Below are positions 1 to 8,830 of a DNA stretch of 64,000 bases, piece by piece. The position numbers were made by a program, and so were the translations under genes. Source of the DNA: Kangsaoukella pontilimi (GTDB taxonomy: Bacteria; Pseudomonadota; Alphaproteobacteria; Rhodobacterales; Rhodobacteraceae); the NCBI RefSeq assembly GCF_009830125.1, contig NZ_WUPT01000003.1:186001-250000 (forward strand), in the 5' to 3' direction. The notes under the pieces were generated by a model, which was given only the letters and a program-made list of their open reading frames with translations, was not told the origin of the DNA and ran no database searches. Numbering within the stretch: position 1 is the first letter of the stretch; each line of letters opens with the position of its first letter.

Positions 1-2281
1 GCGGGGTCATGGGCGACATGAGCTGCGCCAGCGTCATCACCGCCTGCCGCCGCGCTGCGCGGCCCGCCTTGGCCCGGGCGAGCGTGTTGGTGAAGGCGTA
101 GAGCTTGGCGATGGCCGCGTTGAAGCCGAAGCTTTCGATGCCCTTAGTCACATCGTCGATGGCCTTGTGCATCTCTTTCAGAAGCGCCTCGTCATCCGAG
201 CCGGTGTCGTTCCCTTCCGCGATGTCCGCCGACAGGCGCCAGACGCGGGCGAGGTGCTTGTTCGCGGCCTCGGCCCCGGCAGAGGTCCATTCGACGTCGC
301 GCTCGGGCGGGCTGTCGGACAGGACGAACCAGCGGGCGGTGTCCGCGCCGTAGCGGTCGATGATGTCCATCGGGTCCACGACGTTGTTCTTGGACTTGGA
401 CATCTTGGCGGACGGGATGATCTCGACTTCGGTGCCGTCTTTCAGGAAGCCCTTGCCGTCCTTCAGATCGACATCTTCGGGGTAGTGATAGACGGGGCGG
501 CCATCCGGGCCGGTGGTCTTGTAGATCGCGTGGGTCACCATCCCTTGCGTGAAAAGCGCGTCGAAGGGCTCGATCGCGCTCTCCGGCAGGTGGCCGCAGA
601 TATGCATCGCGCGGGCGAAGAAGCGCGAGTAGAGCAGGTGCAGGATCGCATGTTCGATGCCGCCGATATACTGGTCCACGTTCATCCAGTATTCGGCCTC
701 GGTCATGTTAGTGGGCGTCTCGGCACGGGGCGCGGTGAAGCGCGCGAAGTACCAGGACGAATCGACGAAGGTGTCCATCGTGTCGGTCTCGCGCCGGGCG
801 GGCTTGCCGCAGGACGGGCAGGGGACGTCGCGCCATGTCGGGTGCCGGTCGAGCGGGTTGCCCGGCACGTCGAAGGTCACGTCGTCGGGAAGCTGGACGG
901 GCAGGTTTTCCTTCTTCTCGGGCACCACGCCGCAGGCGTCGCAATGGACGACCGGGATCGGGCAGCCCCAGTAGCGCTGACGCGACAGGCCCCAATCGCG
1001 GAGGCGGAACTTGGTCACGCCGGTGCCCCAGCCCTCTTTCTCGGCGCGGTCGATGGCGGCGTCCACGGCGGCCTCGCCGGTCATCGCCTCGCCGCCCGCG
1101 ATGGGCAGCAGGTAGCGCACCGTCTCGGGCTTGGGCGGCACATAGGCCGGGCCGCCGTCTTCGGGCAGGATGAACGTACCGGCCTCGCCCATGGCAGGCG
1201 CGAAGGTCGAGATCACCGGCAGGTCGTATTTCCGGCTGAAGTCCAGGTCGCGCTGGTCATGGGCCGGGCAGGCGAAGATCGCGCCGGTGCCGTAATCCAT
1301 CAGGATGAAGTTCGCGATCCAGACCGGCAGCTCCCATGTGGGATCGAGAGGGTGCTTCACCTTGAGCCCTGTGTCGAAGCCCAGCTTCTCGGCCTTCTCC
1401 AGTGCCTCTTCGGTCGTGCCGCCCTTCTGGCATTCCGCGCGGAAGGCCGCGACCGCCTCGTTCGTCTCGGCCAGCTCCTTGGCCAGCGGGTGATCGGGCG
1501 AGATGCCGACGAAGCTTGCCCCCATCAGCGTGTCGGGACGGGTGGTGTAGACCTCGATCGGGTCGCCGCCATCCACACTCTCGAAGGCGAATTGCAGACC
1601 GCGCGATTTGCCGATCCAGTTCCGCTGCATCAGCTTCACCTTCTCGGGCCAGTCGTCCAGCCCGTCGATGGCGTCGAGCAGTTCTTCCGAGAAATCGCTG
1701 ATCTTGAAGAACCACTGGGTCAGTTCGCGGCGTTCGACCTCTGCGCCCGAGCGCCAGCCTTTGCCGTCGATCACCTGCTCGTTCGCCAGAACGGTCATGT
1801 CGACCGGGTCCCAGTTCACGGTGGCGTTCTTGCGGTAGACCAGACCCTTTTCCATGAAGTCGATGAACATGGACTGCTGCTGGCCGTAATACTCGGGGTC
1901 GCAGGTGGCGAACATCCGCGACCAGTCGAGCCCGAAGCCCAGAGGCTTCATCTGCGCGACCATCGTGTCGATATTCCCATAGGTCCAGTCCTTGGGATGA
2001 CCGCCCGACGCCATCGCGGCGTTCTCGGCGGGCATCCCGAAGGCGTCGAAGCCCATCGGGTGCAGCACGTTATGGCCAGTCGATTTCTTGTAGCGCGCGA
2101 TCACGTCGCCCATCGTGTAGTTCCGCACATGCCCGATATGGATGCGCCCCGACGGATAGGGGAACATTTCCAGCACGTAGTACTTGGGCTTGTCGCCCGA
2201 GCGCGTGGCGCGGAAGGTGAGGGCCTCGTCCCAGGCCTTTTGCCATTTCGGTTCGATGGTCTTCGTGTCGTAGCCTGACAT
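1..2281 (-). CDS. leuS: leucyl-tRNA synthetase (3' end beyond window)
   Basis: Class I aminoacyl-tRNA synthetase that charges tRNA-Leu in the cytoplasm. The leftward frame opens with [17 protein letters not shown], has the HIGH signature at about residues 48-51 ([11 protein letters not shown]), a CP1 editing-domain region with the [12 protein letters not shown] motif, the zinc-type segment CPSCGKP, and the KMSKS loop ([13 protein letters not shown]) at about residue 624. About 760 codons are visible; the usual length is near 850, so the anticodon-binding C-terminus lies left of the window. The ATG at 2281 is the conserved start. A terminator-like hairpin sits 19 bases upstream of it. The long rightward frame over the same DNA is an antisense shadow. 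Confidence 0.98.
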   Translation of the reverse strand, partial: MSGYDTKTIEPKWQKAWDEALTFRATRSGDKPKYYVLEMFPYPSGRIHIGHVRNYTMGDVIARYKKSTGHNVLHPMGFDAFGMPAENAAMASGGHPKDWTYGNIDTMVAQMKPLGFGLDWSRMFATCDPEYYGQQQSMFIDFMEKGLVYRKNATVNWDPVDMTVLANEQVIDGKGWRSGAEVERRELTQWFFKISDFSEELLDAIDGLDDWPEKVKLMQRNWIGKSRGLQFAFESVDGGDPIEVYTTRPDTLMGASFVGISPDHPLAKELAETNEAVAAFRAECQKGGTTEEALEKAEKLGFDTGLKVKHPLDPTWELPVWIANFILMDYGTGAIFACPAHDQRDLDFSRKYDLPVISTFAPAMGEAGTFILPEDGGPAYVPPKPETVRYLLPIAGGEAMTGEAAVDAAIDRAEKEGWGTGVTKFRLRDWGLSRQRYWGCPIPVVHCDACGVVPEKKENLPVQLPDDVTFDVPGNPLDRHPTWRDVPCPSCGKPARRETDTMDTFVDSSWYFARFTAPRAETPTNMTEAEYWMNVDQYIGGIEHAILHLLYSRFFARAMHICGHLPESAIEPFDALFTQGMVTHAIYKTTGPDGRPVYHYPEDVDLKDGKGFLKDGTEVEIIPSAKMSKSKNNVVDPMDIIDRYGADTARWFVLSDSPPERDVEWTSAGAEAANKHLARVWRLSADIAEGNDTGSDDEALLKEMHKAIDDVTKGIESFGFNAAIAKLYAFTNTLARAKAGRAARRQAVMTLAQLMSPMTP

Positions 2282-2299
2282 TATATCGTCTCTCGGATG

Positions 2300-2324
2300 A
2301 AAAAGGCCGGGTCAGTGCCCGGCC
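2300..2324 (-). terminator. intrinsic terminator between the DUF3576 gene and leuS
   Basis: Read leftward, GGCCGGG (from 2324), a 6-base loop and CCCGGCC are followed by a run of five T. It lies 30 bases past the DUF3576 stop and ends 19 bases before the leuS ATG, so it either ends the lipoprotein transcript or acts as an attenuator for leuS. Confidence 0.75.
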
Positions 2325-2353
2325 AGCGTCTTAAGCACCGGGGCGCGGAAGGT

Positions 2354-2893
2354 CTATAGATTGAGGTCGCGAATCCGTAGCTGCCGGGCGCGGGTCAGGA
2401 TCGCATCCTCGACAGCACGAACCGTTTCGGTCGACGCCGGGCCGGACCGGGTGGCGAGTGCCACGGTCAGCGAACGCGCCTCGAGCGCCGGGTCGCGGAC
2501 AAAGATCGTCGCGCGGTAGGCCCGGCCGCCCCCCGGCGGAGTGCCGTAGCCGGTCACGATCACGCCGGTGAAAGGGTCTGCCGATTGCAGCGGCAGAAAG
2601 TTCAGAATGTCGAGCGAGGCGTTCCAGAGGTACTTGTTGACCTCGATCGTGGTGTCGGGGTCGTCGATATTCACGAAGAGATCGGCCAGCGTCGAGCGCT
2701 CCAGATCATCCTGCGGCGTACCCGACTCAAGCAGGTCCTGAACCTCGCGGTCGGCGGCGGATTCGCCCGTCCGGTTAGAAGTCCCGTTACCGCCGAACAT
2801 GCCGCACCCGGCCAGAACCAGCGCAAGTGCCAGCACCGCCGCCGGTTTTCCGATCCGGGCAAGCTGCCGGCCGAGAGCCCCCTGAACGCCCAT
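2354..2893 (-). CDS. DUF3576 family lipoprotein
   Basis: A 179-residue predicted lipoprotein. The N-terminus has a basic stretch and a hydrophobic segment (AVLALALVLAGC) ending in the lipobox LAGC, so the mature protein should start at Cys30 and be anchored in a membrane facing the periplasm. The rest (NKYLWNASLDILNFLPLQ, then FTGVIVTGYG) matches the DUF3576 family known from Alphaproteobacteria; its biochemical role is not known to me. It stands directly upstream of leuS, an arrangement I remember from related genomes. A strong terminator follows. Confident in family, not in function. Confidence 0.85.
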   Translation of the reverse strand: MGVQGALGRQLARIGKPAAVLALALVLAGCGMFGGNGTSNRTGESAADREVQDLLESGTPQDDLERSTLADLFVNIDDPDTTIEVNKYLWNASLDILNFLPLQSADPFTGVIVTGYGTPPGGGRAYRATIFVRDPALEARSLTVALATRSGPASTETVRAVEDAILTRARQLRIRDLNL

Positions 2894-3083
2894 GAACCCG
2901 TCCTTTTCACTGTTTTCGCATGAGTATCCGAGCGTCTGAGGCGCCTCAAGGCTTTTCGCCGCCCGTATGGAATCGGCGCGCTTTCGCTACTGTGGCAAAG
3001 CTGCACCACGGACAGGGAGTCTGGGGGCGCTCTGGCGGGGCGTATTGCAATCCGGGGGGCGTGGAGAGAAATACGGTCCCAAT

Positions 3084-3104
3084 CAGTTCGGTGCGACCGA
3101 ATTG
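3084..3104 (+). other. hairpin in the porin 5' leader
   Basis: CAGTTCGGT and ACCGAATTG can pair over 9 bp (one G-U) around a GCG loop, 31 bases before the porin ATG. A short stem near the ribosome binding site could affect stability or translation of the porin mRNA. The remainder of the 240-base gap (2894-3135) shows no gene. Confidence 0.4.
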
Positions 3105-3135
3105 AGACGCACCTTTTACACACGAGGGAAAAAAG

Positions 3136-4014
3136 ATGAAAAAGGTTCTTCTGGCTTCGACCGCTCTGGTCCTTTCGGCTGGCGTTGCTGCCGCCGACGT
3201 AGCCGTTTCCGGCGACGGCCGCATGGGTGTCGCTAACAACTTCACCGGCGATCTCGTCTTCTCCAGCCGTATTCGTATCGCGTTCTCGGCTTCGGGCGAA
3301 ACCGACGGCGGCCTGTCGTTCGGCGGCTCGATCCGCGCTGACAACGCCGGCGGCGGCGAAGGCGGCACCGCTGGTTCGGTCTTCATCGAAGGCGCGTTCG
3401 GCAAGCTCTCGATGGGCGATGTCGACAGTGCTGCTGAAGCAGCCGTTGGCGACGTTTCCGGCGTTGGCTATCAGCTCGCTGGCCGTCAGGAATCGATCTA
3501 TATCGGCGGTCCTGCAACGGCAGCTCTGTACGAGTACTCGGCCGGTGACCTCTCGGTCTACCTCGGTGCCGGTCAGCAGGAAACTGGCAACGACAGCGTG
3601 AGCGTTGGTCTCGCCTATAGCTTCGGCAACTTCGGTGTTTCGGCCGGCTACGAAACCAACGACTCTGTTGGCGCCGCCCCGGACACGGCCACCAATGTTG
3701 ATCACATCATTCTTGGCGCGACCGCCGCGTTTGGTGATGCGACGCTGAAAGTCATCCACGGCATGGCTGATTTTGACGGCGGCGACGCTGATCAGACCGC
3801 TGTTTCGCTCGATTACGTCATGGGCGCGACGACCATTACCGCCATGTACTACGACGAGTCGGAATTCGGCGCTCTCGGCTCTGGCGAAGGCTTCGGCCTT
3901 GGTGTTGCATACGACCTCGGCGGCGGTGCGACCCTCAAAGCTGGTTACATTTCCGACGAAACCGATGGCGCGACCGAAGACGGTTTCGACCTCGGCATCA
4001 ACATGTCCTTCTAA
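3136..4014 (+). CDS. outer-membrane porin
   Basis: A 292-residue outer-membrane beta-barrel porin of the Rhodobacter type, forming a diffusion channel for small solutes. It opens with a classic Sec signal peptide (MKKVLLASTALVLSAGVAAA, cleavage after AAA). The mature part is rich in alternating Gly/aromatic strands (VSVGLAYSFGNFGVSAGY, GFGLGVAYDLGG) and ends in phenylalanine (LGINMSF), the usual C-terminal signal for BAM insertion. The start follows a purine-rich AGGGAAAAAAG site. A good terminator follows, so the gene is probably transcribed alone. The specific substrate cannot be told from sequence. Confidence 0.93.
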   Translation: MKKVLLASTALVLSAGVAAADVAVSGDGRMGVANNFTGDLVFSSRIRIAFSASGETDGGLSFGGSIRADNAGGGEGGTAGSVFIEGAFGKLSMGDVDSAAEAAVGDVSGVGYQLAGRQESIYIGGPATAALYEYSAGDLSVYLGAGQQETGNDSVSVGLAYSFGNFGVSAGYETNDSVGAAPDTATNVDHIILGATAAFGDATLKVIHGMADFDGGDADQTAVSLDYVMGATTITAMYYDESEFGALGSGEGFGLGVAYDLGGGATLKAGYISDETDGATEDGFDLGINMSF

Positions 4015-4038
4015 TCCCTACGGGATTGGTTGAATGGG

Positions 4039-4069
4039 AAGAGCGGGCCTTGCGCCCGCTCTTTTCTTT
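4039..4069 (+). terminator. intrinsic terminator after the porin gene
   Basis: AAGAGCGGGC, a 5-base loop and GCCCGCTCTT form a 10-bp stem followed by a T-rich tail, 25 bases after the porin stop codon. Confidence 0.9.
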
Positions 4070-4106
4070 TTGGCAGAAGGGCGCGTGACCAACAGGAGCG
4101 CGTGCC

Positions 4107-4760
4107 ATGGGCCTCAAGGACATCACCGACCGGATCGCCGCCGCCTGCGACCGTCACGGGCGCAAGCCCGATGACGTCACGCTGATCGCCGTCTCGAAGG
4201 TGCAGCCGCTGGAACGGGTCGAGGCAGTGCTGAACGAAGGCCACCGTATCTTCGGCGAAAACCGCGTGCAGGAGGCCGAGGGCAAATGGCCCGCCTTCAA
4301 AGAACGTTTCGACGGGATCGAACTGCACCTGATCGGCCCCCTGCAGTCGAACAAGGTCCGGCCTGCGCTCAAACTTTTCGACGTCATCCACACGGTCGAC
4401 CGGCCGAAACTCGCCCGCGCCATCGCCCGCATCGCGGAAGAAGAGGGCCGGATGCCGGCGGTCTTCGTTCAGGTGAACACCGGCGACGAGGACCAGAAGG
4501 CCGGGGTCTCGGTGGACGAGGCCGACGCCCTGATCGCGCTTGTCCAAGAACTGGGCCTGCCGCTGAAGGGCCTGATGTGCATCCCGCCGATCGACGAGCC
4601 CGCCAGCCTGCATTTCGCGCTTCTCGCCAAGATCGCCGCGCGAAATGGGCTGACCGGCCTCTCCATGGGCATGAGCGGCGATTTCGAAGAGGCCATCGCC
4701 CAGGGCGCGACACATGTCCGCGTCGGCTCGGCCATCTTCGGGGAACGGGACTACGGCTAG
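4107..4760 (+). CDS. yggS: YggS/PROSC-type pyridoxal phosphate homeostasis protein
   Basis: A single-domain, TIM-barrel PLP-binding protein (217 residues, normal for the family) that buffers free PLP and affects vitamin B6 and amino acid balance; it is not thought to be an enzyme. The PLP lysine is Lys31 in LIAVSKVQP. Other family motifs are present: FGENRVQE, HLIGPLQSNK, VNTGDEDQKAG, LSMGMSGDFEEAI and the C-terminal VRVGSAIFGER. A purine-rich GGAG site lies a few bases before the ATG. It is monocistronic between the porin terminator and a 400-base gap. Confidence 0.95.
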   Translation: MGLKDITDRIAAACDRHGRKPDDVTLIAVSKVQPLERVEAVLNEGHRIFGENRVQEAEGKWPAFKERFDGIELHLIGPLQSNKVRPALKLFDVIHTVDRPKLARAIARIAEEEGRMPAVFVQVNTGDEDQKAGVSVDEADALIALVQELGLPLKGLMCIPPIDEPASLHFALLAKIAARNGLTGLSMGMSGDFEEAIAQGATHVRVGSAIFGERDYG

Positions 4761-5068
4761 AAGCAAGGACAGCGTGACGCCCGCCGGCACCCCCCGGCTG
4801 ATCGCAATGCGCTCCCCGTGCCAAGGCCCCGCTCCGTCCGGGTATGCGCCCGCCTGACCCGCGGCCACTATGAAGTCTCAGGTCACAACGCCTCCCCAGG
4901 CACGCTGCTTTCAACCCGGGCCGCCGTGAAGATCAACGCGCACGCCTTCTCTAATTGTTGGGTCCGGAAGAGCCTCCAGCCTTCGGTGTGGGGGGATCGG
5001 CTTTCGCTGTCGCACCCTGACCGGTATCGAACGCGCACCCATTCAGGACAGCGCGCGCCCCTTCCCCT
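4761..5068. other. intergenic stretch without recognisable gene
   Basis: About 300 bases between yggS and the repeat that precedes the L,D-transpeptidase stop codon. Open frames here are continuations of antisense shadows of neighbours. I found no tRNA-like cloverleaf, transposase remnant or ribosome binding site with a credible frame. Confidence 0.5.
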
Positions 5069-5142
5069 TTCTTTGGGTCCGAAAAATCCTCGGGGGGTGA
5101 ATTCGCGCGGGCACGCGCGAAGAGGGGGGCAGACAGCCCCCC
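5069..5142 (+). repeat. dispersed intergenic repeat, copy A
   Basis: Core CTTTGGGTCCGAAAAATCC followed by a G run, then a perfect 7-bp hairpin GGGGGGC-AGACA-GCCCCCC (5124-5142). The same layout, core with a G-rich stem-loop, recurs at five other sites in the window, mostly next to stop codons. Confidence 0.65.
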
Positions 5143-5159
5143 CTGCCCACCGCGACGCG

Positions 5160-5669
5160 TCAGCGGCGCAAACCCTCGTCCACGATCAGTCGCGTCCCGA
5201 ACCCGATCCGGGCCGCGATCCAGCGCAGGTGGTCGGGGCGAAAGGCCACGCAGCCCTCCGTCGGCGCACCGGGGCGCCGCCAGCGGTGCAGGAATATCGC
5301 CGATCCCTTCCCGTGTTCGGCAAAGGGCCAGTTCCAGTCTGTCAGAATCACCAGATCGTAGAGCGGATCGGCGCGGCGAAGCGTCTCGGCTCTGGCGGGG
5401 AAGGGCGCGCGCACCATCAGGTTGTAATCCTCGTAGCCCGGATCGTCGCACCAGAGGTCGCCGGGACGGATCGGCAAAGCCCAGTCGGCGGGGCGCGCCA
5501 TGCGGTCCGGCCGGTAGAGCATTCCGACGATCCGGTGGACCCCGGCAGGCGTCGCGCCGTCGCCTTCGCGCTTGTCGGCCCGGACGCCGCCCCGGCCGAG
5601 CGTCGCCGGAAAGACCCGGCCCTGAAACCGCACACCCCGCGGGGTCAGGACAAGGTCGCCGGGCGTCAC
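5160..5669 (-). CDS. L,D-transpeptidase (YkuD) family protein
   Basis: A 169-residue protein carrying the YkuD catalytic region: His128 in AIFLHRW and Cys140 in PTEGCVAF, corresponding to the family's H...S-x-G-C motif (Thr replaces Ser). Enzymes of this family make 3-3 peptidoglycan cross-links or attach proteins to peptidoglycan. No signal peptide is visible, unlike most periplasmic members, so it belongs to the compact form often annotated simply as L,D-transpeptidase domain protein. Its ATG overlaps the ribA stop by 4 bases, so the two are translationally coupled. Confidence 0.85.
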   Translation of the reverse strand: MTPGDLVLTPRGVRFQGRVFPATLGRGGVRADKREGDGATPAGVHRIVGMLYRPDRMARPADWALPIRPGDLWCDDPGYEDYNLMVRAPFPARAETLRRADPLYDLVILTDWNWPFAEHGKGSAIFLHRWRRPGAPTEGCVAFRPDHLRWIAARIGFGTRLIVDEGLRR

Positions 5670-6742
5670 AGGATGTGACCCGATTTCTTGGCCTTCACAT
5701 CGAGATACTTCTCGTTCAGCGGATTGAGTCCGACGGCCAGCGGCACGCGCTCGGTGACGGCGATGCCATGGGCCTCCATCATCCGCACCTTTGCCGGGTT
5801 GTTCGTCATCAGCCGGACTGAGGAAAAGCCGAGCCGCTTGAGGATGTCGGCGCCCGTCCGGAAATCGCGCTCGTCATCCTCGAAACCCAGCCGGTGGTTC
5901 GCCTCGACCGTGTCGAAGCCCTGATCCTGAAGCGAATAGGCGCGCATCTTGTTGGCAAGCCCGATCCCCCGCCCTTCCTGGCTGAGATAGAGGAGCACGC
6001 CCTCGCCCTCGCGCCCCATCGCGGCCAGCGCCGAGTGCAGTTGCGGGCCGCAGTCGCATTTGAGCGAGCCCAGGACATCGCCGGTGAAACAGGCCGAGTG
6101 CAGCCGGGCCAGCACGGGCTTGTCGCGGGGCGGGCGGCCGATCTCGCAGACGAAATGCTCCTCGCCCCCGTCGCCGGGGCGGAAAACGTGGACACGGCCC
6201 TTTTCCGACACCGACAGCGGTACCCTGCCCGAGACGACCTCCCGATGCGGCACGGGCTGGTCGAGAAGGGCCGCCGTCGCGTCTGCATCCAGTACCGTCA
6301 GGCCGGGCAGGTCCGCCGTGACCGGCGTGACCACCAGCGCGGCAGGCAGGAGATGCGCGGATTTCGCCAGCCGGAGCGCCGTGCGGTGCAGGTCCGCCGC
6401 GCCCTCGCGCCCGGCCTCGAAAGGGCCTTTCATCGGGTGGGCGAGATCGGTTGCCGGATCCGCGACCGAGGCGACCCAGTCCGCGCCCGCGTCTCCGGGC
6501 AGCTTCAGCCTTGCCAGATCGCCGTCATAGGGCCGCGCGCGCAGCGTCTCGGCCCGCCAAGACGTTATCGCCAGCGTCGCCGGGCCAAGCGCCCGCGCTT
6601 CGGCCAGCCGATCGGCCGAAATCCCTTCGGCGGCGAGGACCAGCGCCCGGACGTCGCCCGAGGCGAGCACGACCGGCAACCCGAGCCGAAGATCGGTGCG
6701 GGCGCGGGCAAGGCGTTCGGTCGGGGTCGGGATCAGGGTCAT
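5666..6742 (-). CDS. ribA: GTP cyclohydrolase II with N-terminal extension
   Basis: GTP cyclohydrolase II opens the imidazole ring of GTP to give the first riboflavin precursor. The C-terminal half has the zinc site (Cys218, Cys229, Cys231 in ACFTGDVLGSLKCDCG), the GTP-binding YLSQEGRGIGLANK segment and the conserved RLMTNNPAKV. At 358 residues it is longer than E. coli RibA (196); residues 1-165 form an N-terminal domain as seen in many alphaproteobacterial RibA proteins, not an obvious DHBP synthase. First gene of a two-gene leftward operon with the L,D-transpeptidase. Confidence 0.9.
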   Translation of the reverse strand: MTLIPTPTERLARARTDLRLGLPVVLASGDVRALVLAAEGISADRLAEARALGPATLAITSWRAETLRARPYDGDLARLKLPGDAGADWVASVADPATDLAHPMKGPFEAGREGAADLHRTALRLAKSAHLLPAALVVTPVTADLPGLTVLDADATAALLDQPVPHREVVSGRVPLSVSEKGRVHVFRPGDGGEEHFVCEIGRPPRDKPVLARLHSACFTGDVLGSLKCDCGPQLHSALAAMGREGEGVLLYLSQEGRGIGLANKMRAYSLQDQGFDTVEANHRLGFEDDERDFRTGADILKRLGFSSVRLMTNNPAKVRMMEAHGIAVTERVPLAVGLNPLNEKYLDVKAKKSGHIL

Positions 6743-6904
6743 TCGGGCGCATGTTCCGGCATTCAGCCCATGTAGACCCGTTTTGACCGGATTTGAAACA
6801 TTTCAGCCCTGTCCGACACGAGCGCGTGAAAAACTGCAGCAAATCTTGCAGGGGCTGGTCCGACTGCGCATCTCAGCCGTATCCTGCACGGAGGAAATTT
6901 GAAA

Positions 6905-7594
6905 ATGGCGCAGACATTGAAACGTATTCTTCTCGTCGATGACGACGACGACCTGCGCGAGGCGCTGGGCGAACAGCTTGTGATGACCGAGGATTTCGAC
7001 GTCTTCGAAGCGGGCAACGGCTCGGAGGCGATGGCCCAGGTCAAGGCGGGGCTGTTCGATCTGGTGATCCTCGACGTGGGTCTGCCCGATACCGACGGTC
7101 GCGAGCTCTGCCGGGTGCTGCGCAAGCACGGCGTGAAATGTCCGATCGTGATGCTGACCGGCCACGACACCGATTCGGACACGATCCTCGGGCTCGATGC
7201 GGGCGCGAACGATTACGTGACGAAGCCGTTCAAGTTCCCCGTTCTTCTGGCCCGCATCCGGGCGCAGCTTCGCCAGCACGAGCAGTCCGAAGACGCGGTC
7301 TTCCAGCTTGGACCGTACACGTTCCAGCCGGCGCAGAAGCTTTTGGTGACGGAAGACGACAAGAAGATTCGTCTGACCGAGAAAGAGACCAATATCCTGA
7401 AATTCCTCTACCGCGCGTCGGAAGGGGTGGTGGCCCGCGATGTGCTGCTGCACGAGGTCTGGGGATACAATGCCGGGGTCACGACCCACACGCTCGAGAC
7501 GCATATCTATCGGCTGAGACAGAAAATTGAACCGGATCCGTCCAATGCGCGTTTGCTGGTGACGGAATCGGGTGGCTATCGCCTGGTTGCCTGA
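6905..7594 (+). CDS. OmpR/PhoB-family response regulator (CenR-like)
   Basis: A 229-residue two-component response regulator. The receiver domain has acidic residues DDDDD at 12-16, phospho-acceptor Asp57 (LVILDVGLPD), Thr84-type MLTG and Lys107 (DYVTKPFKF). The C-terminal winged helix (about 130-229) contains RLTEKETNILKFLYR and ETHIYRLRQKIEPDP. The sequence strongly recalls the conserved orphan regulator of Alphaproteobacteria called CenR, an envelope regulator, but I assign the name only tentatively. The ATG at 6905 is 10 bases after GGAGG; a TTG at 6899 is in frame but too close to it. No histidine kinase gene is adjacent. A strong terminator follows. Confidence 0.9.
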   Translation: MAQTLKRILLVDDDDDLREALGEQLVMTEDFDVFEAGNGSEAMAQVKAGLFDLVILDVGLPDTDGRELCRVLRKHGVKCPIVMLTGHDTDSDTILGLDAGANDYVTKPFKFPVLLARIRAQLRQHEQSEDAVFQLGPYTFQPAQKLLVTEDDKKIRLTEKETNILKFLYRASEGVVARDVLLHEVWGYNAGVTTHTLETHIYRLRQKIEPDPSNARLLVTESGGYRLVA

Positions 7595-7650
7595 CCGAAG
7601 AAATCCCGTTTCTACGTCCGGGTCATGGCGTGGAACCTCCCTGTTGGACT

Positions 7651-7678
7651 GGCCGGGCCCTGCGCCCGGCCTTTTTTT
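7651..7678 (+). terminator. intrinsic terminator after the response regulator
   Basis: GGCCGGGC, loop CCTGC and GCCCGGCC, then seven T. Stem of 8 bp, 57 bases past the stop codon. Confidence 0.92.
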
Positions 7679-7799
7679 GGTTTGCGCCGCGGGCTTCGCC
7701 CCCGTCGCGGTGGGCCGGTTTTCGGGGAAAACCGGCGGGGGCTCCGCCCCCCTTGGCCTTCGGCCAATTCACCCCGGGATATTTCCGAACAGGCGAAGA
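7679..7799 (-). repeat. dispersed intergenic repeat, copy B (multi-hairpin)
   Basis: Immediately past the usp stop codon on the leftward strand. The core, read leftward, is CTTCGCCTGTTCGGAAATAT then CCCGGGG. It is followed by perfect stems TGGCC-TTC-GGCCA, GGGGGC-TCC-GCCCCC (7737-7751) and CCGGTTTTC-GGG-GAAAACCGG (7715-7735). Likely serves as the transcription end between convergent genes. Confidence 0.65.
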
Positions 7800-8639
7800 T
7801 CAGTGCGCCATCAGGACCGGGATCGTCGCGCCTTCGAGCATGTTGCGGGTGGCGCCGCCGAGGATCGCCTCGCGGAAGCGGGAATGACCGTAGGCGCCCA
7901 TGACCACCATGTCCGCGCCAGTCTCGCCCACGTGGCGGGAGATCACGTCGGAAATGCGCGGCATGGTGCGTGATAGCACCGTGATCTCGGCATGGATGCC
8001 GTGACGCGAGAGAACCTCGGCCAGGTGGCCGCCCGGGTCGGAGCGGTCGGGGTCGTGTTCCGGCGGGTCGATCACCGTGATTTCGACGGTCTTGGCGGTC
8101 TTGAGAAGCGGGAGTGAGCCGCGGATGGCCGCAAGCGCCTCTGCGGACTGGTTCCATGCGAGGAGCACACGTTCGGGCCTGACCGGCGGGGTGGCGCCGT
8201 CGGGCAGGATCATCACGGGCGTGCGGGTCGAGAAGAGCGCGGCTTCGACCACCGCGACGTCCTCGGCTGTGCGACCGGCCCCATAGGGTGCGGGCAGCAC
8301 AACCATGTCGGCGAGACCGCCATGTCGTGCCACGATCTGGCCCATTGCGCCGATCTGCGCCGCTGCTGCCATGACGGCCCAGGGGCAGTCGCGGAGGCGG
8401 AGCGCGTCGCGGCTGGCCGCTTCGGCGGCCTTGGCGTCGTCTATGGCGTCCTGCATCGAGGTCTGGATCGCGACGGCGGCGGCTCCGGCGTAATAGGCGC
8501 CCGGCTGGAGCCTGTCGGTGCCGAGGGCCAGCACATCGAGATGCGCGCCCCAGGCTTCGGCAAGCGTCGCGGCGGCGTCGAGGAGCGCCGTGTCGCGGTC
8601 CTTGTGGCGCATGACGGTCACGAGCGTTTTGTAGGACAT
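7800..8639 (-). CDS. universal stress protein, tandem UspA
   Basis: A 279-residue cytoplasmic universal stress protein. The second half has the ATP-binding signature (MGAYGHSRFREAILGGAT) and ends VLMAH, as in UspA domains; the first half is a degenerate UspA-like repeat without the glycine motif. Such proteins bind nucleotide and support survival under oxygen or energy stress. It is divergent from ccoN, and the 191-base gap contains an FNR-type site, so it may be co-regulated with the oxidase by oxygen. Confidence 0.9.
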   Translation of the reverse strand: MSYKTLVTVMRHKDRDTALLDAAATLAEAWGAHLDVLALGTDRLQPGAYYAGAAAVAIQTSMQDAIDDAKAAEAASRDALRLRDCPWAVMAAAAQIGAMGQIVARHGGLADMVVLPAPYGAGRTAEDVAVVEAALFSTRTPVMILPDGATPPVRPERVLLAWNQSAEALAAIRGSLPLLKTAKTVEITVIDPPEHDPDRSDPGGHLAEVLSRHGIHAEITVLSRTMPRISDVISRHVGETGADMVVMGAYGHSRFREAILGGATRNMLEGATIPVLMAH

Positions 8640-8732
8640 CTATCCTTCCTCCCTTGCTTCGTTTCGCTCCCAGCATCAGGTGCGAGACGGGGACATGTCC
8701 TTGCGCGGAATCAAGAAACTCGCGCCGAGCGG

Positions 8733-8746
8733 TTGACATGGATCAA
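8733..8746. promoter_or_regulatory. FNR/FnrL-type binding site
   Basis: TTGAC-ATGG-ATCAA matches the FNR consensus TTGAT-N4-ATCAA in 9 of 10 fixed positions. It lies 85 bases before ccoN and about 94 before usp, in the shared promoter gap. FnrL control of cbb3 oxidase genes under low oxygen is established in Rhodobacter; the assignment here rests on the match and position. Confidence 0.85.
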
Positions 8747-8830
8747 GGCATCGACACGGCCCGGCGGCGAGAACGAGCGTGACCCGGGGCGCCTTTTGCG
8801 TGCCGGTCTAAAGAACGAGGGACCGGACAT

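Noticed and set aside
167-2278. Long rightward open frame of about 700 codons opposite leuS
   Set aside because: The opposite strand encodes leuS with all catalytic motifs; this frame has no family-like sequence and is an antisense shadow typical of high-GC DNA.
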